Positions 21,241 through 29,075 of a stretch of DNA of 64,000 bases are shown one piece after another. The stretch is from Schauerella aestuarii (lineage in GTDB: Bacteria > Pseudomonadota > Gammaproteobacteria > Burkholderiales > Burkholderiaceae_B), in contig NZ_SIZW01000041.1 of NCBI RefSeq assembly GCF_009866805.1, positions 682,001-746,000 on the forward strand, given 5' to 3'. The notes under the pieces are model-generated. The model saw nothing but the letters and a program-made list of their open reading frames with translations. It was not told the origin of the DNA and ran no database searches. The position numbers and the translations under genes were made by a program. Positions within the stretch are counted from its first letter, which is position 1; each line of letters begins with the position of its first letter.

Positions 21241-22229
21241 CGGTGTTGAACGCGCTGCCGACCATATTGGTGGTCGACGATGAGGCCGCCAATCTGCAGT
21301 TGCTCAAGCACATCCTGCAAGCCGACTATCAACTGCTCTTCGCCAAGAATGGCGAGCGCGCGTTGGAACTGGCGCGCGAGCAGCGGCCCGATCTGATTCT
21401 GCTGGACGTGATGATGCCCGGCATGTCGGGCTATCAGGTTTGTGCTGCCTTGAAGACCGATGCGGGTACCGAGTCGATTCCGGTCATTTTCGTGACGGCC
21501 CTGACGCATACCGACGATGAGGTGCAAGCCTTTGGCGCCGGCGCCGTGGATTTCATCACCAAGCCGGTAAGCCCCTTGATCGTCAAGGCGCGGGTGCGTA
21601 CGCATTTGTCTTTGGTGCGCATGGACGAACTCAAGGAGACGCGTCTCGAAATCGTGCATCGTCTGGGGCTGGCCGCCGAATATCGTGACAACGAAACCGG
21701 TCAGCACGTGATCCGCATGAGCCGTTACGCCCAGTTGCTGGGGCGCGCCGCCGGCATGAGCGAATCGGTGGCCGACGATCTCTTGAACGCGGCGCCCCTT
21801 CACGACATCGGCAAGATCGGCATCCCCGACAGCATCCTGCTCAAACCCGGACCGCTGAGTGCCGACGAGTGGGCGGTCATGAAGACACATGCCGAGATTG
21901 GTGCGCGCATCATTGGGGAGCATCGCAATCCCATGTTGGCCATGGCGCGCCGGATCGCGTTGAGCCATCACGAGAAATGGGACGGTACCGGCTATCCCTA
22001 CGGTTTGGTCGGCGACGCGATTCCGTTCGAGGCGCGCATCGTGGCGGTCTGCGACGTGCTCGACGCCTTGACGTCGAGACGTCCCTACAAAGAAGCATGG
22101 CCCACGGAACGGGCGCTCGAGCATATCGACGCGCAGCGCGGAAAGCACTTCGAACCGGCCGTCGTGGACCTGTTGATGGAGAACTTGCCCGCGGTCGAAA
22201 CGGTGCGTCAGCAATGTCGCGAAGATTGA
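21237..22229 (+). CDS. Response regulator with HD-GYP-type phosphodiesterase domain
   Basis: 330 residues. An N-terminal receiver has TILVVDDEAANLQ and the acceptor Asp in LILLDVMMPGMSG. It is followed by an HD domain with LHDIGKIGIPDSILLKPG and HHEKWDGTGYPYGL. These match the metal-binding and GYP blocks of HD-GYP domains, which hydrolyse cyclic di-GMP (family knowledge); the usual G-x-GYP reads GTGYP here. The gene starts inside the stop of the upstream hybrid kinase, so the pair probably forms one pathway from PAS sensing to c-di-GMP turnover. No diguanylate cyclase is present in the window. Confidence 0.92.
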
Positions 22230-22402
22230 ACGAGCGGAGGCGCCCGTGGCGTCCCGGTTGACGCAGGCGTACGCCGATTCACGATTGATGCGCGCCATCC
22301 TGGCCGATGCCCCCTGGAAAGCAGGTCTCGTCGGACGCAATCGCCACCGGGCGCATCGCTTGCTAAGTGCAAAGCTGGACTGACACTTTTCGCCACGCGC
22401 CT

Positions 22403-23908
22403 ATGCCTGCCAAGAATGCTAATGCCCCGATTCCCGATCGCCGCCAGCTTCAACAACTGATTGGCGGGCTGGGTGAAGGGATCATCGTGCTCGAGCCCGA
22501 CGGTCGCATCAGTTGGGCAAACGCAGCGGCACTGGCCCTGCACGATGTGCGGGCCGTCAAGGCACTCGGGCGAGATATCGACGACTATTTTCAGACCTTC
22601 GATTTGCGGCACATGAACGATCGCAAATTGCGTAAATCGGATTATCCGATGTCGCGGGCCAAGGCCGCCGACCTGGTCGAAGCCACCCAATTCAAAGTTT
22701 TTCGTCATGGCGCGGCCAAGGACGATACGCCGATTGGCATTCACGCGATTCGCACGTTGACGCTGGTCGACGACGAGGGCCGTCCCGACTTTCATGCCAT
22801 CGTGCACGACGACGTGACGGCCAAGGTGGAAGCCGAAGACCGCTTCGAGCGTACTTTTGCCAGCAATCCCGCGCCGGCGATGATCGTGCGCGACGACGAC
22901 CATCGCATCATCAAGGTCAACCCTGGATTTTTGCAGATGACGGGCTTTACCAATCAGGAACTCGTCAATCGAACGCTCAAGACTGTGGATCTATTCGACG
23001 ACAAGTCGATGCTTGACATGGTGCTCACACACTTGGCCGACGCTGATGGTTTTCCGCAAACGGATACCACGCTGAAGGTATCGGGCGGGGCGCTCAAGTT
23101 CGTGATCCTGGCCGGCCAACCGCTGCAGATGGGCGAGGCGCAGTGCATTCTCCTGACCTACGTCGACGTCGATGCCCGTCGCAAGGCCGAGCATGCCCTC
23201 AAGCACAACGAAGAACTGTTTTCGAAAGCCTTTCGCTTGGCGCCGGTGCCCATGCTCGTCGTGACGCGCAAGGATGCCCGCATTCTGGACGCCAACGACG
23301 CCTTTCTCGAGAGCACGCACTACAAAAACGAAGAGGCCTTGGGCTACACGCTGCGCGAGCTCTCGCTGTGGCGGCAAGGCACGACGTTGCGCGATCTCGA
23401 GCAGGCGATGACGCGCCAGCAAAGCCTGCGCGGTCTTGACGCGCGCACCACGGCCAAGGACGGCGAGGAGATCGACGGCGTGCTGTCGGCTGAGGCGGTG
23501 ATGATCAACGATGAGGAGTGCATGTTGATCGCCATTCAGGACATCACCGATCGCAAGCGCACCGAAACCGAATTGATCACCGCAATCGAAGCGGTGATGC
23601 AAGACACCTCATGGTTCAGCCGCTCGATCATCGAGAAGCTGGCGAACATTCGCAACCCCGGCAAGCCGCGCGTGGGCGAGACCGGCGTGGGCGATCTCAC
23701 GTCGCGCGAGCAGGATGTGCTGGGGGGATTGTGCCAAGGGTTGACCGACGCGGAAATCGCCACGTCACTGGGCATCGCGCGCAACACAGTTCGCAATCAT
23801 GTGTCTACGCTTTACGAGAAGATCGGCGTCAACCGTCGAAGTGGCGCCATCGTGTGGGCACGCGAGCGCGGCTTCACGGGCGCGCGGCCACGACGTCCGC
23901 GCGATTAG
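22403..23908 (+). CDS. Multi-PAS LuxR-family transcriptional regulator
   Basis: About 501 residues from the ATG at 22403; a GTG at 22367 is an alternative. Three PAS-like segments come first: about 15-130 (GLGEGIIVLEPDGRISWAN), 150-270 (TFASNPAPAMIVRDDDHRI) and 280-400 (FRLAPVPMLVVTRKDARIL). A short linker leads to a C-terminal LuxR/GerE helix-turn-helix with LTSREQDVLGGLCQGL and IATSLGIARNTVRNHVSTLY. There is no receiver or membrane segment, so it is a one-component cytoplasmic sensor-regulator. Its targets are not known; the closest downstream gene, a CsbD-like stress protein, has an operator-like inverted repeat in its promoter region. The signal may be redox or a small ligand, but no cofactor residue can be named. 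Confidence 0.85.
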   Translation: MPAKNANAPIPDRRQLQQLIGGLGEGIIVLEPDGRISWANAAALALHDVRAVKALGRDIDDYFQTFDLRHMNDRKLRKSDYPMSRAKAADLVEATQFKVFRHGAAKDDTPIGIHAIRTLTLVDDEGRPDFHAIVHDDVTAKVEAEDRFERTFASNPAPAMIVRDDDHRIIKVNPGFLQMTGFTNQELVNRTLKTVDLFDDKSMLDMVLTHLADADGFPQTDTTLKVSGGALKFVILAGQPLQMGEAQCILLTYVDVDARRKAEHALKHNEELFSKAFRLAPVPMLVVTRKDARILDANDAFLESTHYKNEEALGYTLRELSLWRQGTTLRDLEQAMTRQQSLRGLDARTTAKDGEEIDGVLSAEAVMINDEECMLIAIQDITDRKRTETELITAIEAVMQDTSWFSRSIIEKLANIRNPGKPRVGETGVGDLTSREQDVLGGLCQGLTDAEIATSLGIARNTVRNHVSTLYEKIGVNRRSGAIVWARERGFTGARPRRPRD

Positions 23909-23954
23909 CCATTGTGCCGCCAGTGTCTTGAAGACATGTTTTTTTACGCCGGTC

Positions 23955-23998
23955 GGCCAGACTTACATTCCGGTAATTTCTGCGTATCGGGTCTGGCC
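23955..23998. promoter_or_regulatory. Inverted repeat at the csbD-like promoter
   Basis: Perfect 8-base arms GGCCAGAC (23955-23962) and GTCTGGCC (23991-23998) are separated by 28 bases. The right arm directly abuts TATTCT (23999-24004) in the context CCTATTCTTTAA, which resembles a sigma-S-like -10 element. The arms therefore bracket the expected -35 region of the small stress-protein gene at 24054, as an operator would. Function is inferred; no factor is identified. Confidence 0.4.
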
Positions 23999-24014
23999 TA
24001 TTCTTTAATCACAC

Positions 24015-24031
24015 GGCGGGAATCTCCCGCC
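24015..24031 (+). promoter_or_regulatory. Short hairpin in the 5' leader of the csbD-like gene
   Basis: GGCGGGA and TCCCGCC arms with a three-base loop form a stable stem just above the ribosome site AGGAG (24042-24046). There is no following U-run, so it is not a terminator. It could stabilise the leader or modulate translation; nothing more can be said. Confidence 0.4.
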
Positions 24032-24053
24032 TATTTCATTCAGGAGTCATGCC

Positions 24054-24323
24054 ATGGATCTCAACCGTCTCGAAGGTACCGTTAAAGATCTGGCCGGCCG
24101 CGCCGAGCAAGCCTACGGTGAAGCCGCCGGCGACGCGAAACGCGAATCGCGTGGCTACGCTCGTCAAGCCGAAGGTCGCGTGCAAAGCGCCTACGGTCAA
24201 ACGATCGACCAAGTGCGGGATGCCGCATGCGAAGTGAGCCGTGCCGTCGAGCGTAATCCGCTGGGCGCGGTGCTGGTTGCCGGTGCCGTGGGTTACGTGC
24301 TGGCGCTGCTGACGCGCCGTTGA
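24054..24323 (+). CDS. Small CsbD-like/glycine-zipper stress protein
   Basis: 89 residues. The N-terminal half (MDLNRLEGTVKDLAGRAEQA) resembles the CsbD/YjbJ repeat of general-stress proteins. The C-terminal part (RNPLGAVLVAGAVGYVLALL) is a hydrophobic glycine-zipper helix like that ending ElaB/YqjD/DUF883 proteins, which anchor to the inner membrane. The protein thus looks like a CsbD-type amphipathic segment joined to a membrane tail. The start at 24054 is chosen over the out-of-frame ATG at 24049 because AGGAG is seven bases upstream. It probably belongs to an osmotic/stationary-phase response, in line with the surrounding trehalase, Mrp and sensor genes. Confidence 0.8.
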   Translation: MDLNRLEGTVKDLAGRAEQAYGEAAGDAKRESRGYARQAEGRVQSAYGQTIDQVRDAACEVSRAVERNPLGAVLVAGAVGYVLALLTRR

Positions 24324-24391
24324 TCGCACGCGTTGGGGTGGCGGATCGCAGGCGACGCGCCTTCGATCGCGCACCGCTGATCGTTGCATTG

Positions 24392-24418
24392 AAAACACCG
24401 GCCAGAGGCCGGTGTTTT
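24392..24418. terminator. Bidirectional intrinsic terminator
   Basis: A 12-base-pair stem AAAACACCGGCC/GGCCGGTGTTTT with an AGA loop is flanked by A-runs on the left and T-runs on the right. It lies between the convergent csbD-like gene (+) and the thioesterase gene (-), so it can end both transcripts. Confidence 0.85.
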
Positions 24419-24441
24419 CACATGAGCGGCGCGACTGGCGC

Positions 24442-24942
24442 TCAGGTCGCGTCTTCCTGCGCGCGCCGCTTGATGGCCTCGTGCTGCTTTTCCATTTCCT
24501 GCCGCAGGGCGCGCCGCTTTTCGGCCGCATCGTAGCGCTGGCGTTCTTCGTGCGTGGCCAGTTCGAGTTGCGGCACGGGCGTCGGCATGCCGAGTTCATC
24601 CACGGCAACCATGGTGAAGTAGCAACTGTTCGTATGACGCACCAGTTTCTGGCGGATATCTTCGGTCACGACCTTGATGCCGATTTCCATCGACGTGCGG
24701 CCCGTGTAATTGACCGACGCCAGAAACGTGACTAGCTCGCCCACGTGAATGGGTTCGCGAAACACAACCTGATCGACCGACAACGTGACCACATACTGGC
24801 CCGCGTAGCGGCTGGCGCAGGCGTAGGCCACTTGGTCGAGGTACTTCAAAATGGTGCCGCCGTGGACATTGCCCGCGAAATTGGACATGTCGGGCGTCAT
24901 CAGAATGGTCATCGACAACTGGTGGCTGAAAGCGTCGTCCAT
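24442..24942 (-). CDS. Acyl-CoA thioesterase (hotdog fold)
   Basis: 166 residues. NFAGNVHGGTILKYLDQVAYACASRYAG is split here as the motif NFAGNVHGG and the helix LKYLDQVAY, typical of YciA/BACH-type acyl-CoA hydrolases; VTLSVDQVVFREPIHVG follows. The C-terminus is a charged helix. The start at 24942 (MDDAFSHQ) is the first fitting the family; a longer open frame upstream overlaps the DUF1254 gene in another frame and is not real. The enzyme should hydrolyse acyl-CoA esters in the cytoplasm; chain-length preference cannot be read. It lies 20 bases after the DUF1254 gene on the same strand. Confidence 0.9.
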   Translation of the reverse strand: MDDAFSHQLSMTILMTPDMSNFAGNVHGGTILKYLDQVAYACASRYAGQYVVTLSVDQVVFREPIHVGELVTFLASVNYTGRTSMEIGIKVVTEDIRQKLVRHTNSCYFTMVAVDELGMPTPVPQLELATHEERQRYDAAEKRRALRQEMEKQHEAIKRRAQEDAT

Positions 24943-24962
24943 GGAGGTCTCGGTGGGTAGGG

Positions 24963-26402
24963 TCAATCGGCGCGCACGAGCGCGGGTGGCATCCAGGTGC
25001 CGTCGATAGCGGTGGCATCGGCGGTGAACAGATGCAGGATAACCGAGGTCGATCCCATCGGCAGCCGCAGCCAGTTCGCGGCATCGCCGGCGTCTGGCGG
25101 CTCGCTTTGCAGCACCAGGTCGAGCGAGCCGTCGGCGTTGTAGACGAGCGGGCTGCGGTCGGTCAGCAGCCGGGCGCGTGAACCGTCGAAGGCGGCGCCA
25201 TCGAGGGGGATGCTGCGCAGTGACCAGCCCGACAATCCCGGCGGCAAGGCATCGGCCTCGAACCGCAACGTGTAGGCGTGATCGCCGCTCAGCGGTTCGC
25301 CGCCGGCATCCTGAACCGCCACGGCGCGCCATTCGTCTTCGGCGCTGACGCCGTTCTCGCCCGACCAGGCCGCGCGGGCGCGCGTCAGGTAGTCGTTGCC
25401 ATAAACGCCTTGCGTGGCACTGGGCAGACGCCAACCGTTGTTGAGCGGCGTCGCGGTGGCGGGCGGCGAGAGTCGCGCCTGGGCTGCGGCGGCGCCCAGG
25501 CGCAGTGCGCGATGGACGGCAGGCGACAGTTCGTCCGCACGCAGCCGTTGCCCGGGCTTGATGCCCAGCCGCGCCATGCGGGCAATCAGCGGCTGATCGG
25601 TGGCGTGGGGGGCGTGCCGGCGCAGCAGATCGGCCACGTAGGCAAAGAACTCGGGCGGCGTCATGCGGGCGATCTGATCGCGCGGCGTTGTCAGCATGTT
25701 GATGCCGGGATCGGCGCGCATGTGAATGGCTTGCCCGCTCGATTGCCATGCGCTCAAGGGCGTCATGGCAAACGTATTCTGCACGTCGAGCGCCTGGGCG
25801 CTGTCGCCGGAACCGAAGGTTTGCACGCGGAGCCGCGCGCGCAGGTAGGCGGTGGTGGCGGTGATCGTCGGCAGATTGCTGGGTAGCGTGCCCGCCCATC
25901 CGGCCGGCACGACGATCAGGTTGCGTGCGGCCGTACCCGTGGTCCGTTTGCCCAGCACGGCGATGACATCGCCCCACATGTCCGACAGCGTCAGCGTGTA
26001 ATCGCGCCCGCGCGTATCGGGCAAGGACAACACAACGGGGCCGTCTTCCAGATCGATCCAGGCGCGCGATCGGGCGGCTTCGGTGGCCGATTGATCGGCA
26101 CCGGGTGCCGCATCGGCCGTGCGATGGATGAAGCGATTGGCAGGACCGCGATCGGGGCTGCTGCCGGCGTTGACGTTGGTATCCTGCCGGCGCGTGAGAT
26201 CCATCAGCACGAGTGGATAGGCGTACAAGTACGTTTGCTCGGCGATGCGGGTGTCGTCGCGCGCCGCAATGGCGGAAGGCGACAGGCCGGCAGGGCCGGT
26301 CGCCGCCGCAGGCGCGGCGCTGGCCGAGGGGCCGGTCAATGCGCCCGCCAAGGGGACTGCCAACCACAGGGCAGCAAGGAAAACGTAACGAACCGGGCGC
26401 AT
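24963..26402 (-). CDS. Exported DUF1254/DUF1214 family protein
   Basis: 479 residues from the ATG at 26402. A signal peptide is evident: MRPVRYVFLAALWLAVPL followed by an Ala-rich segment, with probable cleavage near SASAAPA. The body shows the family's N-terminal EQTYLYAYPLVLMDLTRR (DUF1254) and the C-terminal DUF1214 part with RSIPLDGAAFDG and YNADGSLDLVLQ. These proteins are widespread periplasmic or outer-surface proteins with no established biochemical activity. An earlier in-frame start at 26474 would add a non-signal segment and is less likely. The gene is divergent from yggS, about 190 bases away. Function unknown. Confidence 0.85.
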   Translation of the reverse strand: MRPVRYVFLAALWLAVPLAGALTGPSASAAPAAATGPAGLSPSAIAARDDTRIAEQTYLYAYPLVLMDLTRRQDTNVNAGSSPDRGPANRFIHRTADAAPGADQSATEAARSRAWIDLEDGPVVLSLPDTRGRDYTLTLSDMWGDVIAVLGKRTTGTAARNLIVVPAGWAGTLPSNLPTITATTAYLRARLRVQTFGSGDSAQALDVQNTFAMTPLSAWQSSGQAIHMRADPGINMLTTPRDQIARMTPPEFFAYVADLLRRHAPHATDQPLIARMARLGIKPGQRLRADELSPAVHRALRLGAAAAQARLSPPATATPLNNGWRLPSATQGVYGNDYLTRARAAWSGENGVSAEDEWRAVAVQDAGGEPLSGDHAYTLRFEADALPPGLSGWSLRSIPLDGAAFDGSRARLLTDRSPLVYNADGSLDLVLQSEPPDAGDAANWLRLPMGSTSVILHLFTADATAIDGTWMPPALVRAD

Positions 26403-26593
26403 GCGCACAGTCTCCGGAGCAAAACACGATCGGCCATCGTAGCGCCGCGTCGCCTCATTCAGCCGCACGAACAAGGGGGGAAGGGGGGCGCTATCGTGCG
26501 GATCGGACCGGGGCGACTACACTGGAGCCATTGCGATGCGCTGTGGTGCATCATTCTGCCTGCCTCATTTGTTCGTTTAACTGTTTCCGTCTC

Positions 26594-27313
26594 ATGACCG
26601 TCACCGACTCCCTGGCCACCCGCGCCGCCGACATCCAGCGCCGCATGGCCGCCGCGTGCACGCGCGCCGGTCGCTCGAGCGACAGCGTCGCCTTGCTGCC
26701 CGTCAGCAAAACCTTCAGCGTGGACGATATCCGCGAAGCGATGGCGCTGGGGATGCATCGGTTCGGCGAGAACACGCTGCAGGAGATCCGCGACAAGGCA
26801 CAGGTGCTGACCGATGACGCCATCCGCTGGGTGGTGATCGGCCACACGCAAACCAACAAAGCGCGCGACGTGGCCAAGTATGCGCACGAACTGCAATCGC
26901 TGGACCGGTTATCCCTGGCCGAAGCCCTGCACCGTAAACTGGACGCCGCAGGTCGCACGCTGGACGTGCTCGTGCAGATCAAGACGTCGTCCGAACCCAG
27001 CAAGCATGGGTTGGCGCCGGACGATCTCGAAGATTTCCTGCGCACGATCGTGCGCGACTTTCCCACGCTGCGGGTGCTGGGGCTGATGACCTTGGCCACG
27101 CACTCGGGCAATGCCGATGACGTGCGCGCCTGCTTCCAGCTTTTGCGCGAATGCCGCGATCGCGCCCGTGCGGCCGATATCGGCGGCCTCACGCTCGATC
27201 GCCTCTCCATGGGGATGAGCGACGACTTCGAAATGGCCATCGAGGAAGGCTCGACCGAAGTGCGGATCGGCACGGCGCTCTTCGGCAAGCGGGATTACGG
27301 CACGCCAGCTTGA
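26594..27313 (+). CDS. YggS/PLPBP family pyridoxal-phosphate homeostasis protein
   Basis: 239 residues. The PLP-binding Lys is Lys39 in LLPVSKTFS. Other family blocks are HRFGENTLQE, WVVIGHTQTNKARD, GLMTLATHSG and the phosphate-binding LSMGMSDDFEMAIEEGSTEVRIG. The protein is a single-domain TIM-barrel with no enzymatic activity known and keeps PLP and amino-acid pools balanced. The start at 26594 follows no strong ribosome site, but earlier in-frame ATGs lie in the promoter region and inside the divergent gene. It stands alone: upstream is the divergent DUF1254 gene, and argP converges downstream. Confidence 0.9.
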   Translation: MTVTDSLATRAADIQRRMAAACTRAGRSSDSVALLPVSKTFSVDDIREAMALGMHRFGENTLQEIRDKAQVLTDDAIRWVVIGHTQTNKARDVAKYAHELQSLDRLSLAEALHRKLDAAGRTLDVLVQIKTSSEPSKHGLAPDDLEDFLRTIVRDFPTLRVLGLMTLATHSGNADDVRACFQLLRECRDRARAADIGGLTLDRLSMGMSDDFEMAIEEGSTEVRIGTALFGKRDYGTPA

Positions 27314-27366
27314 GCGGCCCCGGACGCTACCGATTGCCGAGGTTGTATCGCTGCGCCGCGAGTGCC

Positions 27367-27422
27367 GCGGCTTGATCGCTGCGGCTCGATCGCTGCGGCC
27401 TGATCACCTCGGCTTGATCAAC
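27367..27422. repeat. Four 14-base imperfect tandem repeats at the argP 3' end
   Basis: Four consecutive units of the form GCGGCTTGATCGCT (27367-27380, 27381-27394, 27395-27408, 27409-27422) differ by a few bases each. The last units contain the final codons and stop of argP (27404), so the repeat has expanded from the gene's end into the intergenic space toward yggS. It may be slipped-strand duplication; no function is apparent. Confidence 0.7.
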
Positions 27423-28303
27423 GGCTGCGCCGCAGCCAGTACCGCGTCGGTCAGTGCGTCCATCACGGGCGAGGGCATATGCCAGTGTTGCCAGTAGAGC
27501 GGCACATCCTCCCAGGCGCGCTGCCGCAGCAGCACCAGCCGTCCGGCATCCAGATGCGACTGGATCATCGGCAGCGGATTCATCGTCCATCCCAATCCGG
27601 CCAAGGTGGCCTGAACGAACAAATGCGTGGAGGGCAGCCACCACATCGGCGGCTGCAGCGTTTGCGTGCGTGCGATGCGTGCGGCAAAGCGCGATTGCAT
27701 CGCATCTTTGCGGTTGTAGACGAGCATGGGCGCGCTCGCCAGCGCGCGCGCCGTAACGCCGTTGGCGAAGTGCCGCTCGTGAAACGCCGGGCTGCACGTG
27801 GCGGCGTAACGCATGCTGCCCAAGGCGTGCAGCCGGCAGCCTTGCACCGGTTCGGCCAGCGTGGTCACCGCACCCAGCACATGGCCGCTGCGCAATAGCG
27901 CTGCCGTGTGATCCTGGTCTTCCGAATGCAGGTCGAGCGTGGCATGTGAGCGGGCGGCGAAGCGTGTCGCCGCGTCGGCAAACCAGGTTTCAAGACTGTC
28001 GTGATTGACGGCCACCGCCAGACTGGCAGGCCGCGCTTCGTCGTCCGCCAACCCCAGTCGTTGCAGCGCGTCGTGTTCCAGAAGTGCAGTGCGTTGCGCC
28101 AGTTGCACCAGCGGCTGGCCGTCGTCCGTGGCCACCACCGGCGTCGCGCGCCGCACGAGCACCCGGCCGACGCGCGTCTCCAATGCCTTGATGCGTTGCG
28201 ACACTGCCGATGGCGTGACGTGAAGTACGGCCGCCGCACGCTCGAAGCTGCCTTCGCGAACGACGGCGGCCAGGGCCCGCAACTGATCGTGGTCGATATT
28301 CAT
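27404..28303 (-). CDS. argP: LysR-type regulator ArgP/LysG
   Basis: 299 residues. An N-terminal winged helix (LRALAAVVREGSFERAA, then HVTPSAVSQRIKALE) is typical of LysR regulators, and the effector domain has VAVNHDSLETWF and AALGSMRYAATCS-like blocks of the ArgP/IciA/LysG group. ArgP/LysG proteins respond to lysine or arginine and activate the basic-amino-acid exporter ArgO/LysE. Here it is divergent from a lysE-family gene, with a palindromic operator between them at 28318-28336, the expected arrangement. The start at 28303 leaves a 133-base control region. Confidence 0.9.
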   Translation of the reverse strand: MNIDHDQLRALAAVVREGSFERAAAVLHVTPSAVSQRIKALETRVGRVLVRRATPVVATDDGQPLVQLAQRTALLEHDALQRLGLADDEARPASLAVAVNHDSLETWFADAATRFAARSHATLDLHSEDQDHTAALLRSGHVLGAVTTLAEPVQGCRLHALGSMRYAATCSPAFHERHFANGVTARALASAPMLVYNRKDAMQSRFAARIARTQTLQPPMWWLPSTHLFVQATLAGLGWTMNPLPMIQSHLDAGRLVLLRQRAWEDVPLYWQHWHMPSPVMDALTDAVLAAAQPLIKPR

Positions 28304-28317
28304 GGCGCTGATTTTAT

Positions 28318-28336
28318 GGATTAGTTTGGCTAATCC
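28318..28336. promoter_or_regulatory. Palindromic operator between argP and lysE
   Basis: GGATTAG and CTAATCC arms (7 bases, perfect) surround a five-base TTTGG spacer. A further half-site GATTAGC lies at 28349-28355. The spacing and A/T-rich arms fit a LysR-type T-N11-A recognition site, consistent with control of lysE and autoregulation by ArgP. Binding is inferred. Confidence 0.65.
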
Positions 28337-28436
28337 AGCCTGAGGAAGATTAGCTTCAGTTTATATCGTGTGGCCGTCAAAATGGCGTGCCTGCTGCTCT
28401 TGTCCGAGCGGCGCGATGCTGTTTCAGGATGCTGTC

Positions 28437-29075
28437 ATGTTCACCCTCACCACGTTCTCTCCCGCTTTCAACGCCTGGCTGGCCGGTGCGGCCACTGGCT
28501 TGGGGCTGTTTGTTGTCGTCGGCGCGCAGAGTGCATTCGTGCTGAAGCAAGGCGTGATGCGATTGCACATTTTGAGTGTGTTGGGCGTGTGTGCGCTGAT
28601 CGACGCCATCGTTATTTTCGCCAGCGTGTGGGGTGTGCAACAGCTCACCGCCTGGGCACCGGGGTTGACCCATATCGTCACGTGGGGCGGCGCCGCGTTC
28701 CTGCTGTGGTACGCCGCACAGTCCGCGGTACGCGCCTGGCGCGGTCAGGCGGGTGCCGCCGGCGACATGCCGCAGGCCGTGCCGTCGCGCCGGTCGGCCG
28801 TGCTGGGCGCCATGGCGTTTACGCTGCTCAATCCCCATTTCTGGCTCGACATGCTGCTGGTCGGCTCGCTCGCCCACAGCTTCGATGCTTTCCGGTTGGC
28901 GTTCGGGCTGGGGGCGTTGACGGCCAGCCTGATCTGGCTGGGATTGTTGGGTTTGGGCGCACGTTTGATGGCGCCGCTGTTTGCGCGGCCGGCGGCGTGG
29001 CGGGTGCTCGACGGCGTGATCGCCGTCGTGATGGTGCTGATCGCGGTTCGGTTGATCGTGGCCGGTTTGGCGTGA
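28437..29075 (+). CDS. LysE/ArgO-family amino-acid exporter
   Basis: 212 residues with about six membrane helices. The start FSPAFNAWLAGAATGLGLFVVVGAQSAFVL is represented by GLGLFVVVGAQSAFVLKQG, the conserved N-terminal block of LysE; AFTLLNPHFWLDMLL is the second signature. LysE/ArgO proteins export lysine and arginine across the inner membrane. The start at 28437 is preferred to an upstream ATG at 28368 because it matches the family length and has AGGA upstream. The divergent argP and the palindrome between them support the export role and inducible control. Confidence 0.9.
   Translation: MFTLTTFSPAFNAWLAGAATGLGLFVVVGAQSAFVLKQGVMRLHILSVLGVCALIDAIVIFASVWGVQQLTAWAPGLTHIVTWGGAAFLLWYAAQSAVRAWRGQAGAAGDMPQAVPSRRSAVLGAMAFTLLNPHFWLDMLLVGSLAHSFDAFRLAFGLGALTASLIWLGLLGLGARLMAPLFARPAAWRVLDGVIAVVMVLIAVRLIVAGLA

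Noticed and set aside
24442-26427. A 661-codon frame containing the thioesterase
   Set aside because: The upstream 490 codons overlap the DUF1254 gene in another frame and have no family match; the thioesterase starts at 24942.
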